64,000 nucleotides of DNA, taken from positions 62,001-126,000 of the forward strand of contig NZ_JRHC01000006.1 of NCBI RefSeq assembly GCF_000949475.1, written 5' to 3'. Origin of the DNA: Draconibacterium sediminis (lineage in GTDB: Bacteria; Bacteroidota; Bacteroidia; Bacteroidales; Prolixibacteraceae). Positions within the stretch are counted from its first letter, which is position 1. Each line of letters opens with the position of its first letter. Position numbers and translations under genes: made by a program. Under the pieces are notes generated by a model. That model had not been told where the DNA came from, did not search any database, and saw nothing but the letters and a program-made list of their open reading frames with translations. Of this stretch, positions 18,268 through 26,603 are shown in pieces.

Positions 18268-18789
18268 TTACGAACGATTTCGGGCAGCAAGTAGTTTTTT
18301 GCCGGTTTTGAACGTAAAATAACGCTGAGCCACATAGCTGTAAACAATTACCAGAATGGTAGTTAACAGTTTCGATAGCGTGGCATACATGCCGCAATAT
18401 TCAACAAAGAATTTCAGAAAAATATAGTTAAGCAGAATCGATCCGCCTACGGTAAGCAAATACCTGAACAGTTGAATGCGCCCTTTTAATTCCGACGCAG
18501 TAAAGGTTACATATTTCGCTAAAAAGAAGCCTGTTGTAAAGGTTATCGGAAAAACAATTAGAAAAGCGGCAATGTGCGGACTAATTGCAATAAAACCCAA
18601 ATCAACGATTTGCATTTTGATTACATAACGGTAGAAGATAAAATACAAACTAATGTCGAGCAGCGTGTTAACTCCACCTGTGGCAGCATAGCGAAAGATT
18701 TCGCGCGGAAGAAATTGCAGGAACGGGAAATAAAACCAATCAACAAAGTTGATGATCATTTCACCTATTTTCTCCAGAATGTTACGCAT
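18268..18789 (-). CDS. GtrA-like membrane protein
   Basis: A 173-residue protein with four membrane helices. FLPREIFRYAATGGVNTLLDISLYFIFY and FFLAKYVTFTAS..RIQLFRYL..GGSILLNY match the GtrA domain, thought to help translocate lipid-linked sugars. No glycosyltransferase partner is beside it. It is probably co-transcribed with the downstream CPBP gene. Confidence 0.85.
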   Translation of the reverse strand: MRNILEKIGEMIINFVDWFYFPFLQFLPREIFRYAATGGVNTLLDISLYFIFYRYVIKMQIVDLGFIAISPHIAAFLIVFPITFTTGFFLAKYVTFTASELKGRIQLFRYLLTVGGSILLNYIFLKFFVEYCGMYATLSKLLTTILVIVYSYVAQRYFTFKTGKKLLAARNRS

Positions 18790-19000
18790 GCTTTATTTTA
18801 AGATTTGAGCTGTAAAGAAACAAAAAATACTTTGATACCGGCAAACTACAAATCAGAATACAAAAAACAGGGGGTAAAGTCTGTGGTAAAATTTGGTACA
18901 AAACGACTGAAATATTTAAGAATGATGATTAACGATTTTTGATTGCAGATGTGTTTATTATTGGCTGTACACAGCTTCTTCATACAGTTTAACTTACGCT

Positions 19001-19054
19001 CAATTTAACAGTTTATCAATTTAACAGTTTATCAATTTATCAGTTTTTCAATTT
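19001..19054. repeat. Short AT-rich tandem repeat
   Basis: A 15-16 bp unit, CAATTTAACAGTTTAT, is repeated about three and a half times with drift in the last copies. It lies just beyond the arfB stop codon in a 271-bp gap. It has no spacers, so it is not a CRISPR array. Confidence 0.7.
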
Positions 19055-19060
19055 CCCTAA

Positions 19061-19477
19061 TTACAAATCAGGCCGTTGACGAAGTTGTTTTTTTGTTGAA
19101 TGTTGTTTTTTCTTCTCCAGTCGTTTTAATTTCGATGAAATTGTTGGCTTTGTTTTTACTCTGCGTTTAACAGGAGTTAAGGCCTTTTCTATCAGCTCTA
19201 TAAGTTTGGCGACGGCTTGCTGTTTGTTTTTTAACTGGCTGCGTTCGCTGCTCTCAAAAAGTACAATTACTCCATCTAAATTTATTCGGTTCTTTAATTT
19301 AGTGGCAAGCCTTTGTTTTTGAGTTTCGGAAAAAACAGCGGTGTCATTCAGGTCAAAACGCAATTCTATTTTAGTGTTTACCTTGTTCACGTTTTGTCCG
19401 CCGGGACCGCTACTGCGGATGGCCGAAATCTTTAATTCATTTATTATTTGGTCTTTCTGTGTTTCCGAAAGTCTCAT
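19061..19477 (-). CDS. arfB: Alternative ribosome-rescue factor ArfB (YaeJ) peptidyl-tRNA hydrolase
   Basis: A 138-residue class-I release-factor-like protein. SSGPGGQNVNKVNTKIELR holds the catalytic GGQ (about residues 26-28), and the long basic C-terminal tail (RRVKTKP..KLKRLEKKKQH..KKQLRQRPDL) enters the mRNA channel of stalled ribosomes. The frame is open to 19675, but the ATG at 19477 (MRLSETQ) gives the family N-terminus; the extra upstream residues look non-coding. Confidence 0.9.
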   Translation of the reverse strand: MRLSETQKDQIINELKISAIRSSGPGGQNVNKVNTKIELRFDLNDTAVFSETQKQRLATKLKNRINLDGVIVLFESSERSQLKNKQQAVAKLIELIEKALTPVKRRVKTKPTISSKLKRLEKKKQHSTKKQLRQRPDL

Positions 19478-19770
19478 ATTAAGTGTGCTGTACCTATAAA
19501 TTCTATGCAACAAAAGAACACGGATTTTTTTAATTATCAAATCATTATATGGAATAAAACAGATTACAAGTTTTAATACCGAGCCATGAAACCCTACTGT
19601 AACAGTCGGGTATACTGTAACCTTTATTGTAATTAAATGGTATATAACACATAAAAATACCGGACTCCGGTCCATTGGCAGTTCAAAGTATTAACCATTT
19701 TTCCTCCAGTACTTTTTTAGAAAGCTTTTCCCTCACACTTGTTTTGATAGTTAAACTAAACCTGGCGAAA

Positions 19771-21120
19771 GTGAATAAAAACAAAAACTTTAATATCGGT
19801 AATGGATCTAGAATTGCTGTTATTGGCGGTGGTCCGGCCGGAAGTTTCTTTGCTTATTTCGCACTTGGTTTTGCCGAACAAAGAGGAATCAACATTCACA
19901 TTGACATTTACGAAGCAAAGAATTTTCATGTAGCCGGCCCGGCAGGCTGCAATCGATGTGGGGGAATCGTTTCAGAGTCATTGATTCAGGCCTTGTCCTC
20001 CGACGGAATTGTTCTGCCAGCGAACGTTGTACGTCGCGGAATCGAATCGTATAAGCTTCATATGGAGCAAGGTGCAACCTTAATTGAAACACCATTAAAA
20101 GACCAAAAGATCGCCTCCATGTTCAGGGGATTTGGTCCCCTGGGAAGTGAAAACATTGACTCGGTTAGTTTCGACAATTATTTATTGGAGCTCTGCCAGG
20201 ATAAAGGAGTTCATACCATTTATGAAAAGGTAAGCGGTTTGGAACGAAACGAGACTGGTATTACTGTTCAAACGAAAACTAATTCAGCGAATTACGACCT
20301 GGTTGTTGGGTCGGTGGGATTAAATCCACGCTCATTTTCTTTGTTTAAAAAAGTTGCTCCGGCTTTTATTCCTCCTGAAACCACAAGAACTTATATCTGC
20401 GAATTTAAACTGGGCAACGAACTGATTAATCAATATTTTGGGAATTCGATGCACGTATTTCTTCTCAATCTGAAAAACATAAAATTTGGAGCACTCATTC
20501 CGAAAGGGCAATACGTAACCCTGGTTTTATTGGGAAAGCAAATTACCGGAGAAATTGTTGACAGCTTTCTATACAGCGAGGCCGTTCAGCGATGTTTCCC
20601 AAAAGGATTGGATATTGACAAAATTATGCCTTGTCAGTGTTTCCCCGGTATTAATATTAAGAATGCGCATTATGCCTATTCTGACCGTGTGGTGCTGATT
20701 GGTGACTCCGCATCATCAAAACTGTATAAAAACGGCATTGGAGCAGCCTATATAACCGCCAAAGCGGCCGCAAAAACAGCATTGTTCAGTGGAGTGTCCG
20801 AATCTGATTTTAAAAGGCACTATCAACCTGAATGTACCCGCTTAAACAGAGACAATGCCATTGGGAAATTTATTTTCTGGGTGACTACAATCATCCAAAG
20901 ATCATCAGCGCTCAAGAAAGGAATATTTCGTATGGTAGTTAACGAACAGCAGAAGGTAAACGACAAACGAAGAATGAGTTCGGTTTTATGGGATACGTTT
21001 ACCGGAAGTGCCCCGTACACTGATATTTTAAGGCGGGTATTGCATCCCGCAACAATTCTGTTATTACTGGCGAATACGGTAAATGGCATATTTAAAAAGC
21101 CAGAGAAGGGGACGGAGTAA
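19771..21120 (+). CDS. Geranylgeranyl-reductase-like FAD-dependent oxidoreductase
   Basis: A flavoprotein of the geranylgeranyl reductase/halogenase-like group. RIAVIGGGPAGSFFA is the FAD-binding dinucleotide fold, GPAGCNRCGGIVSESL is the Cys-containing segment typical of GGR-like enzymes, and RVVLIGDSASSKLYKNGIGAAY is the second FAD motif. No early ATG exists in frame. A GTG at 19771, 18 residues before the FAD fold, is chosen; a TTG at 19675 is an alternative that would add 32 unlikely residues. The substrate is unknown; saturation of an isoprenoid chain is possible. It is transcribed alone and converges on the next gene. Confidence 0.75.
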   Translation: MNKNKNFNIGNGSRIAVIGGGPAGSFFAYFALGFAEQRGINIHIDIYEAKNFHVAGPAGCNRCGGIVSESLIQALSSDGIVLPANVVRRGIESYKLHMEQGATLIETPLKDQKIASMFRGFGPLGSENIDSVSFDNYLLELCQDKGVHTIYEKVSGLERNETGITVQTKTNSANYDLVVGSVGLNPRSFSLFKKVAPAFIPPETTRTYICEFKLGNELINQYFGNSMHVFLLNLKNIKFGALIPKGQYVTLVLLGKQITGEIVDSFLYSEAVQRCFPKGLDIDKIMPCQCFPGINIKNAHYAYSDRVVLIGDSASSKLYKNGIGAAYITAKAAAKTALFSGVSESDFKRHYQPECTRLNRDNAIGKFIFWVTTIIQRSSALKKGIFRMVVNEQQKVNDKRRMSSVLWDTFTGSAPYTDILRRVLHPATILLLLANTVNGIFKKPEKGTE

Positions 21121-21165
21121 AATATCGTTTTGAGAGGATTAGGAATCGAACTTAGAAGAGCTCAA

Positions 21166-21918
21166 CTATAAATACTCCATATCGTTAGCCATCTTTTGCA
21201 AGCGCCATTCGCTTAACTGTTTAACCCGGTTTAAAACGTTTGAAGTAACCCGGTTATGCACACTTTCCCAAATTTTATTTACCAGCTTGTTGGCCTCTTT
21301 TTCTTTTCCGTAAAAATTAAAACTCACAGCAAATATGAGCTGGGATTGAGCAATTTCGCCCATCTCTTCAATCGGTGAACGTACGTACATAACAAAAATG
21401 CCAATAGGGTATCCTCCGGTGCAGTCGTACAATAAATAACGGGCATTATCAAAATCAAATGCATCGGGAGTGCTTTTAATTCGTATTGAATGCAGCTTAA
21501 ACAATGGAATTAAGTTCATGCCCAGAAAGCTCTTTTTTAAACCAAAAGGATACTTTTTAAGACCAAACGGAAGAATCTCGATATTTTCGATCTCATTATT
21601 AATACGTTCAACTTTGGCAACGTGGTTGGGCCAGCAGGTTGAATCGCCGTTCCAGTTGAGTAATTCATTGAAGATATAGCCAACCGGGGCATTTACGCCA
21701 ATTTTATGAACGTTTAAAACAAAGTTTTTATTCACATCGATACCTACACGCTGCAGCACCCGCCTGTTGTATTCTTTCCGGTTTTCTTCCGATTCAAATT
21801 TAATTAAAGTCGGCTTTTGGGGCTTATTTATTAGAAAATTCCTTATGTCGGAAAATACATTTTTACTCCTTGATGGTGGATTTAAATTAATCGGTGAAGA
21901 TTCCTTATAATTGGTCAT
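21166..21918 (-). CDS. Protein of unknown function, 250 residues
   Basis: No family recognised. No signal peptide or membrane helix is apparent. A basic, proline-containing N-terminus (about 50 residues) precedes a mixed alpha/beta region with GVNAPVGYIFNELLNWNGDSTCWPNHVAKVERI and a duplicated FGLKKYPFGLKK segment, then a YLLYDCTGGYPIGIFVMYVRSP strand-rich part and a charged C-terminal helix. The lineup of START/SRPBCC-like ligand-binding proteins is conceivable but not demonstrated. It converges on the flavoprotein gene with 45 bp between. Codon use and ORF length support a real gene. Confidence 0.6.
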   Translation of the reverse strand: MTNYKESSPINLNPPSRSKNVFSDIRNFLINKPQKPTLIKFESEENRKEYNRRVLQRVGIDVNKNFVLNVHKIGVNAPVGYIFNELLNWNGDSTCWPNHVAKVERINNEIENIEILPFGLKKYPFGLKKSFLGMNLIPLFKLHSIRIKSTPDAFDFDNARYLLYDCTGGYPIGIFVMYVRSPIEEMGEIAQSQLIFAVSFNFYGKEKEANKLVNKIWESVHNRVTSNVLNRVKQLSEWRLQKMANDMEYL

Positions 21919-22065
21919 TTACGAGTAAAAGTGTTGAATTATTTCGAATAAATATGAATCTAAAAACTTCGTCAGTGACGTAATAATTTGATTTTCAAAG
22001 TACGAAATAACCGGGTGAAAAACAATGAAGTGATGAGATAATATAAATTACTTTCTCATTTAATA

Positions 22066-22707
22066 TTAGCCGTTTTTGCTGATATTCAGCAATTGAGCCG
22101 CATCGTCAATAATAATGTTTTTGCCATTAAGTGTAACAATGTTTTCTTTCTCAAATTCTTTCAGAAACTTAATGGCGCTTTCTGCCGAAATAGACGCAAA
22201 ATCAGCAATATCCTGACGGGTAAGAAACTCAAATATATTCTTCTTCAGAAACTCTTCCTGGCTTAGGTAGAGCAGGGCAGAAGCCAGTTTTCCTCGCATT
22301 TGTTTATACGAAATATTTCTGATCACCTCAAACAAATGCCTTTCGTTACGGTAGTTTTGCGAGGTAATCTTTAAGGCAAATTCCGGGTTTTCCAACAGAA
22401 TCTTTTTCAGGCTTTCTTTTTCGATCATGCAAATTTGGGTGTTGCTAATAGCCTGTGCCGAATAGGTGTGAACCGGTTCGCCAAACACCGACGAAAACGC
22501 CAGAAATTCGCCTTCGGAAGCCACACTGATGCTCATGTTTTTATCAATTCCGGTTTGCAGGTATACTTTTACCAATCCCTCAACAACGTACATTACATAA
22601 GGTGCAAACGCCCCCTGTTTAAAAATCGTTTCGCCTTTTAGGTACTGAACGCGGGTTTTGTATGCATTCAGGTCGTCTAAGTTTTTTATGTTGTCCGTTA
22701 AATCCAA
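22066..22707 (-). CDS. Crp/Fnr family transcription regulator
   Basis: A 213-residue protein with an N-terminal cyclic-nucleotide-binding-like beta-roll (KGETIFKQGAFAPYVMYVVEGLVKVYLQ) and a C-terminal winged HTH (LTRQDIADFASISAESAIKFLKEFEKENIV). No N-terminal cysteine cluster is present, so it is not a classical Fe-S FNR. A strong promoter is seen just upstream. It is transcribed away from the redox operon that starts 400 bp further on, which makes that operon a possible target; this is inferred from position only. Confidence 0.88.
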   Translation of the reverse strand: MDLTDNIKNLDDLNAYKTRVQYLKGETIFKQGAFAPYVMYVVEGLVKVYLQTGIDKNMSISVASEGEFLAFSSVFGEPVHTYSAQAISNTQICMIEKESLKKILLENPEFALKITSQNYRNERHLFEVIRNISYKQMRGKLASALLYLSQEEFLKKNIFEFLTRQDIADFASISAESAIKFLKEFEKENIVTLNGKNIIIDDAAQLLNISKNG

Positions 22708-22727
22708 TTCTGAATCTGATATTTCTC

Positions 22728-22757
22728 CAAATTTACATAAGAATTACGATTAACCAA
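22728..22757 (-). promoter_or_regulatory. Bacteroidota-type promoter of the Crp/Fnr gene
   Basis: On the minus strand TTG (22757-22755), a 19-nt spacer and TAAATTTG (22735-22728) match the Bacteroidota -33/-7 consensus exactly. The predicted transcript would have a leader of only about 14 nt. Confidence 0.65.
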
Positions 22758-23060
22758 GCTATACCAATTGTATTTCAAAGTGAGGCTTGGCGAAACTTTG
22801 AGATTATCCCGAAACTTCGGGAGTTAGTGCCGATAGAAAATAAAAGAGACTTTTGGAGTTTTCGAACAAAAGGCTCATTTTAATTTCTAATCAGTACCAA
22901 ACTATCATACGACAGGAATGAAACTGTCAAATTTCAGTTTACGAACCGACAGACTTCAGGACCCTTTTCGTGGGCGGTATTTCTCTGCTGTTTATCTTTG
23001 TCGTATTGATTTTTCATAATGATATTGAGTTTAATAAGGATTGGATAGAGGGGAGATAAA

Positions 23061-23096
23061 ACAGAGTTGCACTATTATTTAGGCACTCTGTTTTTT
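23061..23096 (+). promoter_or_regulatory. Terminator-like hairpin in the leader of the redox operon
   Basis: ACAGAGTTGC (23061-23070) pairs with GCACTCTGT (23083-23091) with one bulged T, followed directly by six T. It ends 11 bases before the ATG of the first gene. No gene on the plus strand ends just upstream, so it could be a leader attenuator or a block to read-through. The 400-bp gap before it shows no other ORF of note, only a CCCGAAACTTCGGG hairpin near 22808. Confidence 0.5.
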
Positions 23097-23107
23097 ACAA
23101 GAAAAAA

Positions 23108-23452
23108 ATGAAAAAAGTAGCCATACCTATAGCGAACAAAAAAATTAGTGAATACCTGTGCGGGTGTTCGCACTTTGCCTTTTATGATATGGACACAAAA
23201 AATACAACCATTTCTAAAAAAGAAGTTATCGACTTCTCCAATGCAGATGAAGTTCGCTTGTGGATTAAAAATAATGGCATAACCGACCTTATTCTTCACC
23301 GCATTAAGAAAGAATTGATTGGCATTTTTACTTCAGAGAAAATTAATTTGTTTGTAGGTGTGCCAATGGTTTCGGCCGGGCAAATTATTGAGGCCTATCG
23401 TTGTGGAAAACTGGAATCGGATAAAAAAATTATAACAGAAATAACAAATTAA
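23108..23452 (+). CDS. NifX/NafY-type dinitrogenase Fe-Mo cofactor-binding domain protein
   Basis: A 114-residue single-domain protein. MKKVAIPIANKKISEYLCGCSHFAFYDM and later GITDLILHRI..LFVGVPMVSAGQIIEAY follow the NifX/NifB C-terminal fold (pfam02579). Cys18 and Cys20 could bind a metal cluster. No nitrogenase genes are in the window, so a general iron-sulfur or metal-sulfur cluster role is more likely than nitrogen fixation. It is the first gene of a four-gene operon and is preceded by an attenuator-like hairpin. Confidence 0.8.
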   Translation: MKKVAIPIANKKISEYLCGCSHFAFYDMDTKNTTISKKEVIDFSNADEVRLWIKNNGITDLILHRIKKELIGIFTSEKINLFVGVPMVSAGQIIEAYRCGKLESDKKIITEITN

Positions 23453-23463
23453 AACGAACACAA

Positions 23464-23814
23464 ATGAAACTTTTAAGAACAGGATTACCTGAAATAGAAT
23501 CGGCAGCAGAATTGGAAAAAGTACTGGCCGAAAACGAAAATGTAATGGTATGTTGTGGCCGCATGGGCCCTATGTGTTTCCCGGTATACAATGTTATGGA
23601 ACGTTTGGAGAAGGAGCGTAGCAACGTAAAATTTATGGTTATGGCTTTTGATAATCCCGAGGCCGCGCCAATTCGTAATGCACCTGAATGCAGCGGTTTT
23701 ATGGGACTTCCATTCACCATGTATTACAAAAACGGAAAAGTGGCCAAAGCAACAACAAGTATCCAAACTCACGAGCAGGTTACAGCTATTCTTGACGAGC
23801 AGTTTGGTAATTAA
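23464..23814 (+). CDS. Thioredoxin-like protein with atypical cysteine spacing
   Basis: A 116-residue thioredoxin-fold protein without signal peptide. The order ENVMVCCGRMGPMCFPVYNVMERL, VKFMVMAFDNPEA, GLPFTMYYKNGK (cis-Pro) and HEQVTAILDEQF matches a thioredoxin fold. Instead of CxxC it has Cys30-Cys31 and Cys38, a C-x6-C arrangement. It lies 11 bp after the NifX-like gene and 15 bp before osmC. Disulfide or persulfide chemistry is likely; the partner is unknown. Confidence 0.75.
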   Translation: MKLLRTGLPEIESAAELEKVLAENENVMVCCGRMGPMCFPVYNVMERLEKERSNVKFMVMAFDNPEAAPIRNAPECSGFMGLPFTMYYKNGKVAKATTSIQTHEQVTAILDEQFGN

Positions 23815-23829
23815 AGAACCTATTTTAAT

Positions 23830-24249
23830 ATGGCAAAACAAGAAGTAAAAGTTAGCTGGAAAGATAAAATGGCCTTTGAGGCCGAGGTAGATGGACACAA
23901 AATAATGCTTGATGCAGCGGAGACTGTTGGGGGCGAGAACCGTGGTCCGCGTCCGAAACCGCTTATGCTTACGGCACTTGCCGGCTGCACGGGAATGGAT
24001 GTGATATCGATTCTGAAAAAAATGCGCGTTGAGGTGGAAGACTTTAATGTAACTGTTGAAGGTGATTTAACCGACGAGCATCCGAAACAGTATTATAAAA
24101 TGAATGTTATCTATACGTTTAAAGGTAAAGATCTTCCTTTGGAGAAACTAAAAAAAGCAGTTAGTTTGTCGGAAGAAAGATATTGTGGAGTAAGTGCGCT
24201 TTACAGAAAAGCAATCGAAATTACTTCTGAAATTAAAATTATAGAATAA
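23830..24249 (+). CDS. OsmC family peroxiredoxin-like protein
   Basis: A 139-residue protein with both OsmC/Ohr catalytic cysteines: Cys53 in LTALAGCTGMDVISIL and Cys119 in SEERYCGVSALY. The family reduces organic peroxides or acts in thiol/persulfide metabolism in the cytosol. It is tightly packed between two thioredoxin-like genes, which could supply reductant. Confidence 0.9.
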   Translation: MAKQEVKVSWKDKMAFEAEVDGHKIMLDAAETVGGENRGPRPKPLMLTALAGCTGMDVISILKKMRVEVEDFNVTVEGDLTDEHPKQYYKMNVIYTFKGKDLPLEKLKKAVSLSEERYCGVSALYRKAIEITSEIKIIE

Positions 24250-24253
24250 AGTT

Positions 24254-24676
24254 ATGTCGACTACACTAATTGTAATTGCGGTTGTTCTTGCCGCCTTGGT
24301 AGCATTAATTGCAGTAAATTATTTTCGAATGAAAAATGCCAAACCGGTGGCAAACAGCAAACGGATTAAAGTACTGAATAATAAAAACTTTAAAGCAGCA
24401 ACAAAACGCGGAGTTGTATTGCTTGATTTTTGGGCTCCCTGGTGCGGACCATGCAAAATTATTGCACCTACCTTAAACGAAATTGCCGACAGCCAAACTG
24501 ATTTTATGGTGGCAAAAGTTAATGTAGACCACAACCAGCAACTGGCACAAAAATTTAAAGTCCGCAATATTCCAACCATGCTGATTTTAAAAGACGGAAA
24601 AGAAGCCGGCCGTATTGTTGGTGTAAAAACCAAACGTACCATTTTGAAAGAGGTTGATGCTGTGATGGCAGGATAA
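24254..24676 (+). CDS. Membrane-anchored thioredoxin
   Basis: A 140-residue protein with an N-terminal membrane helix (residues about 4-22), a short linker and a thioredoxin domain with DFWAPWCGPCKIIAP (Cys64, Cys67) and NIPTMLILKDGKE (cis-Pro). The Arg/Lys after the helix favour a cytoplasmic catalytic domain, though a periplasmic one is not excluded. The ATG is 4 bp after the osmC stop. As last gene of the operon it may reduce OsmC or the atypical thioredoxin-like protein. Confidence 0.9.
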   Translation: MSTTLIVIAVVLAALVALIAVNYFRMKNAKPVANSKRIKVLNNKNFKAATKRGVVLLDFWAPWCGPCKIIAPTLNEIADSQTDFMVAKVNVDHNQQLAQKFKVRNIPTMLILKDGKEAGRIVGVKTKRTILKEVDAVMAG

Positions 24677-24913
24677 TCAGATAAATAAAAAACCACATAT
24701 ATCGAGAGCCGCTTATCATTTATATTGATGGGTGGCTTTCTCTTTTTAGCAGCTTTCTCATGTCTGGTTCAGAAAAGCTGATATTGGTTAGGCATTTTTA
24801 CCGGTAATTTCAAACCTTTTAATAGCTGAAATTAAGAAGATTATTTGCTATTGCCCGCAGGGAATAAGCTATTTTTAAAGCTTAATTAAGAACACAAAAC
24901 AAATCACAGATAG

Positions 24914-24960
24914 AGTCGCTTTCGACTAATTTACAAGCCTGAAATTTTTCAGGCTTTTTT
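24914..24960 (+). terminator. Tandem hairpins ending in a T-run
   Basis: AGTCG-CTTT-CGACT (24914-24927) is followed by AAGCCTGAAA...TTTCAGGCTT (24935-24956) and TTTTTT. It is an intrinsic terminator on the plus strand 240 bp past the thioredoxin gene. A weaker GAGAGCC...GGCTTTCTC hairpin lies at about 24700-24740. Nothing else is seen in the 457-bp gap apart from the next promoter. Confidence 0.7.
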
Positions 24961-25058
24961 ATGCCTCATTACCAGCCCGAACACAATCAACAGCACTACT
25001 CAACATATTTTTCACATCTAACATATGAAGTGATTGCCGTATGAAAAAGATATTTATA

Positions 25059-25088
25059 TTGCAGCACTTAACTAAACCAATAAATTTT
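25059..25088 (+). promoter_or_regulatory. Bacteroidota-type promoter of the rimK-like gene
   Basis: TTG (25059-25061), a 19-nt spacer and TAAATTTT (25081-25088) match the -33/-7 consensus with one mismatch in the last base. It is 45 bp from the ATG at 25134. Confidence 0.5.
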
Positions 25089-25133
25089 CAGCATGAGGCT
25101 ACAAAAAAGCCTTATAATTAGTATTTTAGAAAA

Positions 25134-26516
25134 ATGAATGCAGAAAAAATTATTATTGGTAGTGAAGAGTGGTGTGGTTTGCCGCATTTAAATATTCCGG
25201 GAATAAAAGCCCGGATTGATTCCGGGGCAAAAACTTCAGCACTGCATGCAGTAAATATTAATCAGTTTAAAAAAAATGGCCAGCCGTGGATTAGTTTTGA
25301 TGTACATCCGCTGCAAAAAGATGGAAAAACAACCATTAACTGTGAGGCACCATTATTAGACAAGCGTAAAGTAAAAAGCTCGAGTGGCAACAGCGAAGTG
25401 CGCTTTGTAATAAAAACTGTGCTGTCGATCGCAGGAGAAGCATGGGAAATTGAGGTTACGCTTACCAACCGCGACTCGATGGGTTACCGAATGCTGCTGG
25501 GACGGCAAGCCATGTCGGGGAAAATACTGGTCGACCCGGAAGAATCGTTCCATTTGGGCGAGCTTTCCAAAGAACGTATTGCATCGTATTACTATACAAA
25601 TATTACTCGCCCTACAGGTTTAAAAATCGGACTGCTGGCCAGTAATCCCGAATTATACAGCAACATACGAATTATGGAAGCAGGGCAGGAGCATGGCCAC
25701 GAAATGGAGTTTCTGAACCTGAAAGACTGTTACATAAAACTGGATGGTAAAAATCCTGAAATGCATTATCGTGGTGGCCGTGTTTTGAATGAGTTTGATG
25801 CCATTATCCCGCGAATCAGGCCAAGTGCCACCTTTTATGGTTGTGCGCTTACGCGGCATTTCGAAGCAATGGGCGTTTATACCTTGAATACCGCCTCGGC
25901 AATTACCCAGTCGCGCGATAAATTGTATGCCTTGCAGTTGCTAATCAATAATGGCCTACCAATTCCTACAACCGGTTTTGCCAACTCGCCACTTGATACC
26001 AACGAACTGATTCAGATGGTTGGCGGTGCTCCGCTTATTGTAAAACTGTTGGAAGGAACACAAGGAAAAGGAGTTGTGTTGGCCGAAACAAAAAAGGCTG
26101 CTGAGAGTTTGATTAATGCCTTTAAAAGCCTTCGCGCCAATATTTTGGTACAAGAGTTTGTAAAAGAGGCCGATGGTAAGGATATCCGTTGTTTTGTGGT
26201 GAATGGGAAAGTGGTGGCCAGTATTATGCGTACAGCCGCTCCGGGCGAGTTCCGTGCAAATATTCACATGGGAGGAACAGCATCGATTACCAAAATTACT
26301 GCTGAAGAACGGCGTATTGCAATTCTTGCAGCAAAAACTTTAAACCTGAAAGTTGCCGGTGTTGATATCATTCGCGGAAAAAATGGTCCGCTGTTATTGG
26401 AAGTAAATTCATCGCCGGGACTTGAAGGGGTAGAAGGAGCTTCGAATAAAGATATAGCGGGAAAAATGATTGAAGCTATTGAGCGGGACTTAAAATACCA
26501 CAAGAGAGGCGTTTAA
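25134..26516 (+). CDS. Fusion of a retropepsin-like (RimB-type) domain with a RimK-type ATP-grasp ligase
   Basis: A 460-residue two-domain protein. Residues about 1-150 form the RimK-associated 'ATP-dependent zinc protease' domain, with the aspartic-protease-like motif DSGAKTSALHA (Asp29-Gly31) and MLLGRQAM. Residues about 165-455 are a RimK ATP-grasp: SRDKLYALQLLINNGLPIP, APLIVKLLEGTQGKGVVL (ATP lid), and GVDIIRG..GPLLLEVNSSPGLEG with Mg-binding Glu/Asn. RimK enzymes add glutamates to a C-terminal carboxylate. Here ligase and putative peptidase are one chain, suggesting addition and removal by the same protein. Monocistronic with its own promoter and terminator. Confidence 0.88.
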   Translation: MNAEKIIIGSEEWCGLPHLNIPGIKARIDSGAKTSALHAVNINQFKKNGQPWISFDVHPLQKDGKTTINCEAPLLDKRKVKSSSGNSEVRFVIKTVLSIAGEAWEIEVTLTNRDSMGYRMLLGRQAMSGKILVDPEESFHLGELSKERIASYYYTNITRPTGLKIGLLASNPELYSNIRIMEAGQEHGHEMEFLNLKDCYIKLDGKNPEMHYRGGRVLNEFDAIIPRIRPSATFYGCALTRHFEAMGVYTLNTASAITQSRDKLYALQLLINNGLPIPTTGFANSPLDTNELIQMVGGAPLIVKLLEGTQGKGVVLAETKKAAESLINAFKSLRANILVQEFVKEADGKDIRCFVVNGKVVASIMRTAAPGEFRANIHMGGTASITKITAEERRIAILAAKTLNLKVAGVDIIRGKNGPLLLEVNSSPGLEGVEGASNKDIAGKMIEAIERDLKYHKRGV

Positions 26517-26536
26517 ACGGCTTCCGGTGGAAATAA

Positions 26537-26572
26537 AAATGGCAGGAAAGGAAAACCTTACCTGCCATTTTT
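26537..26572. terminator. Bidirectional terminator between rimK-like and proX-like genes
   Basis: AAAATGGCAGG and CCTGCCATTTTTT pair perfectly, with an inner AAGG/CCTT. It has T-runs on both strands and serves both convergent genes. Confidence 0.85.
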
Positions 26573-26603
26573 TATATGACAAAATTTTGCAATCGTACCG
26601 GGT

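Noticed and set aside
19001-19054. CRISPR array
   Set aside because: The repeat units are adjacent with no spacers and no cas genes occur in the window.
23108-23452. Nitrogen-fixation gene
   Set aside because: Only the NifX/NafY-like domain is present and no nif structural or assembly genes are in the window.
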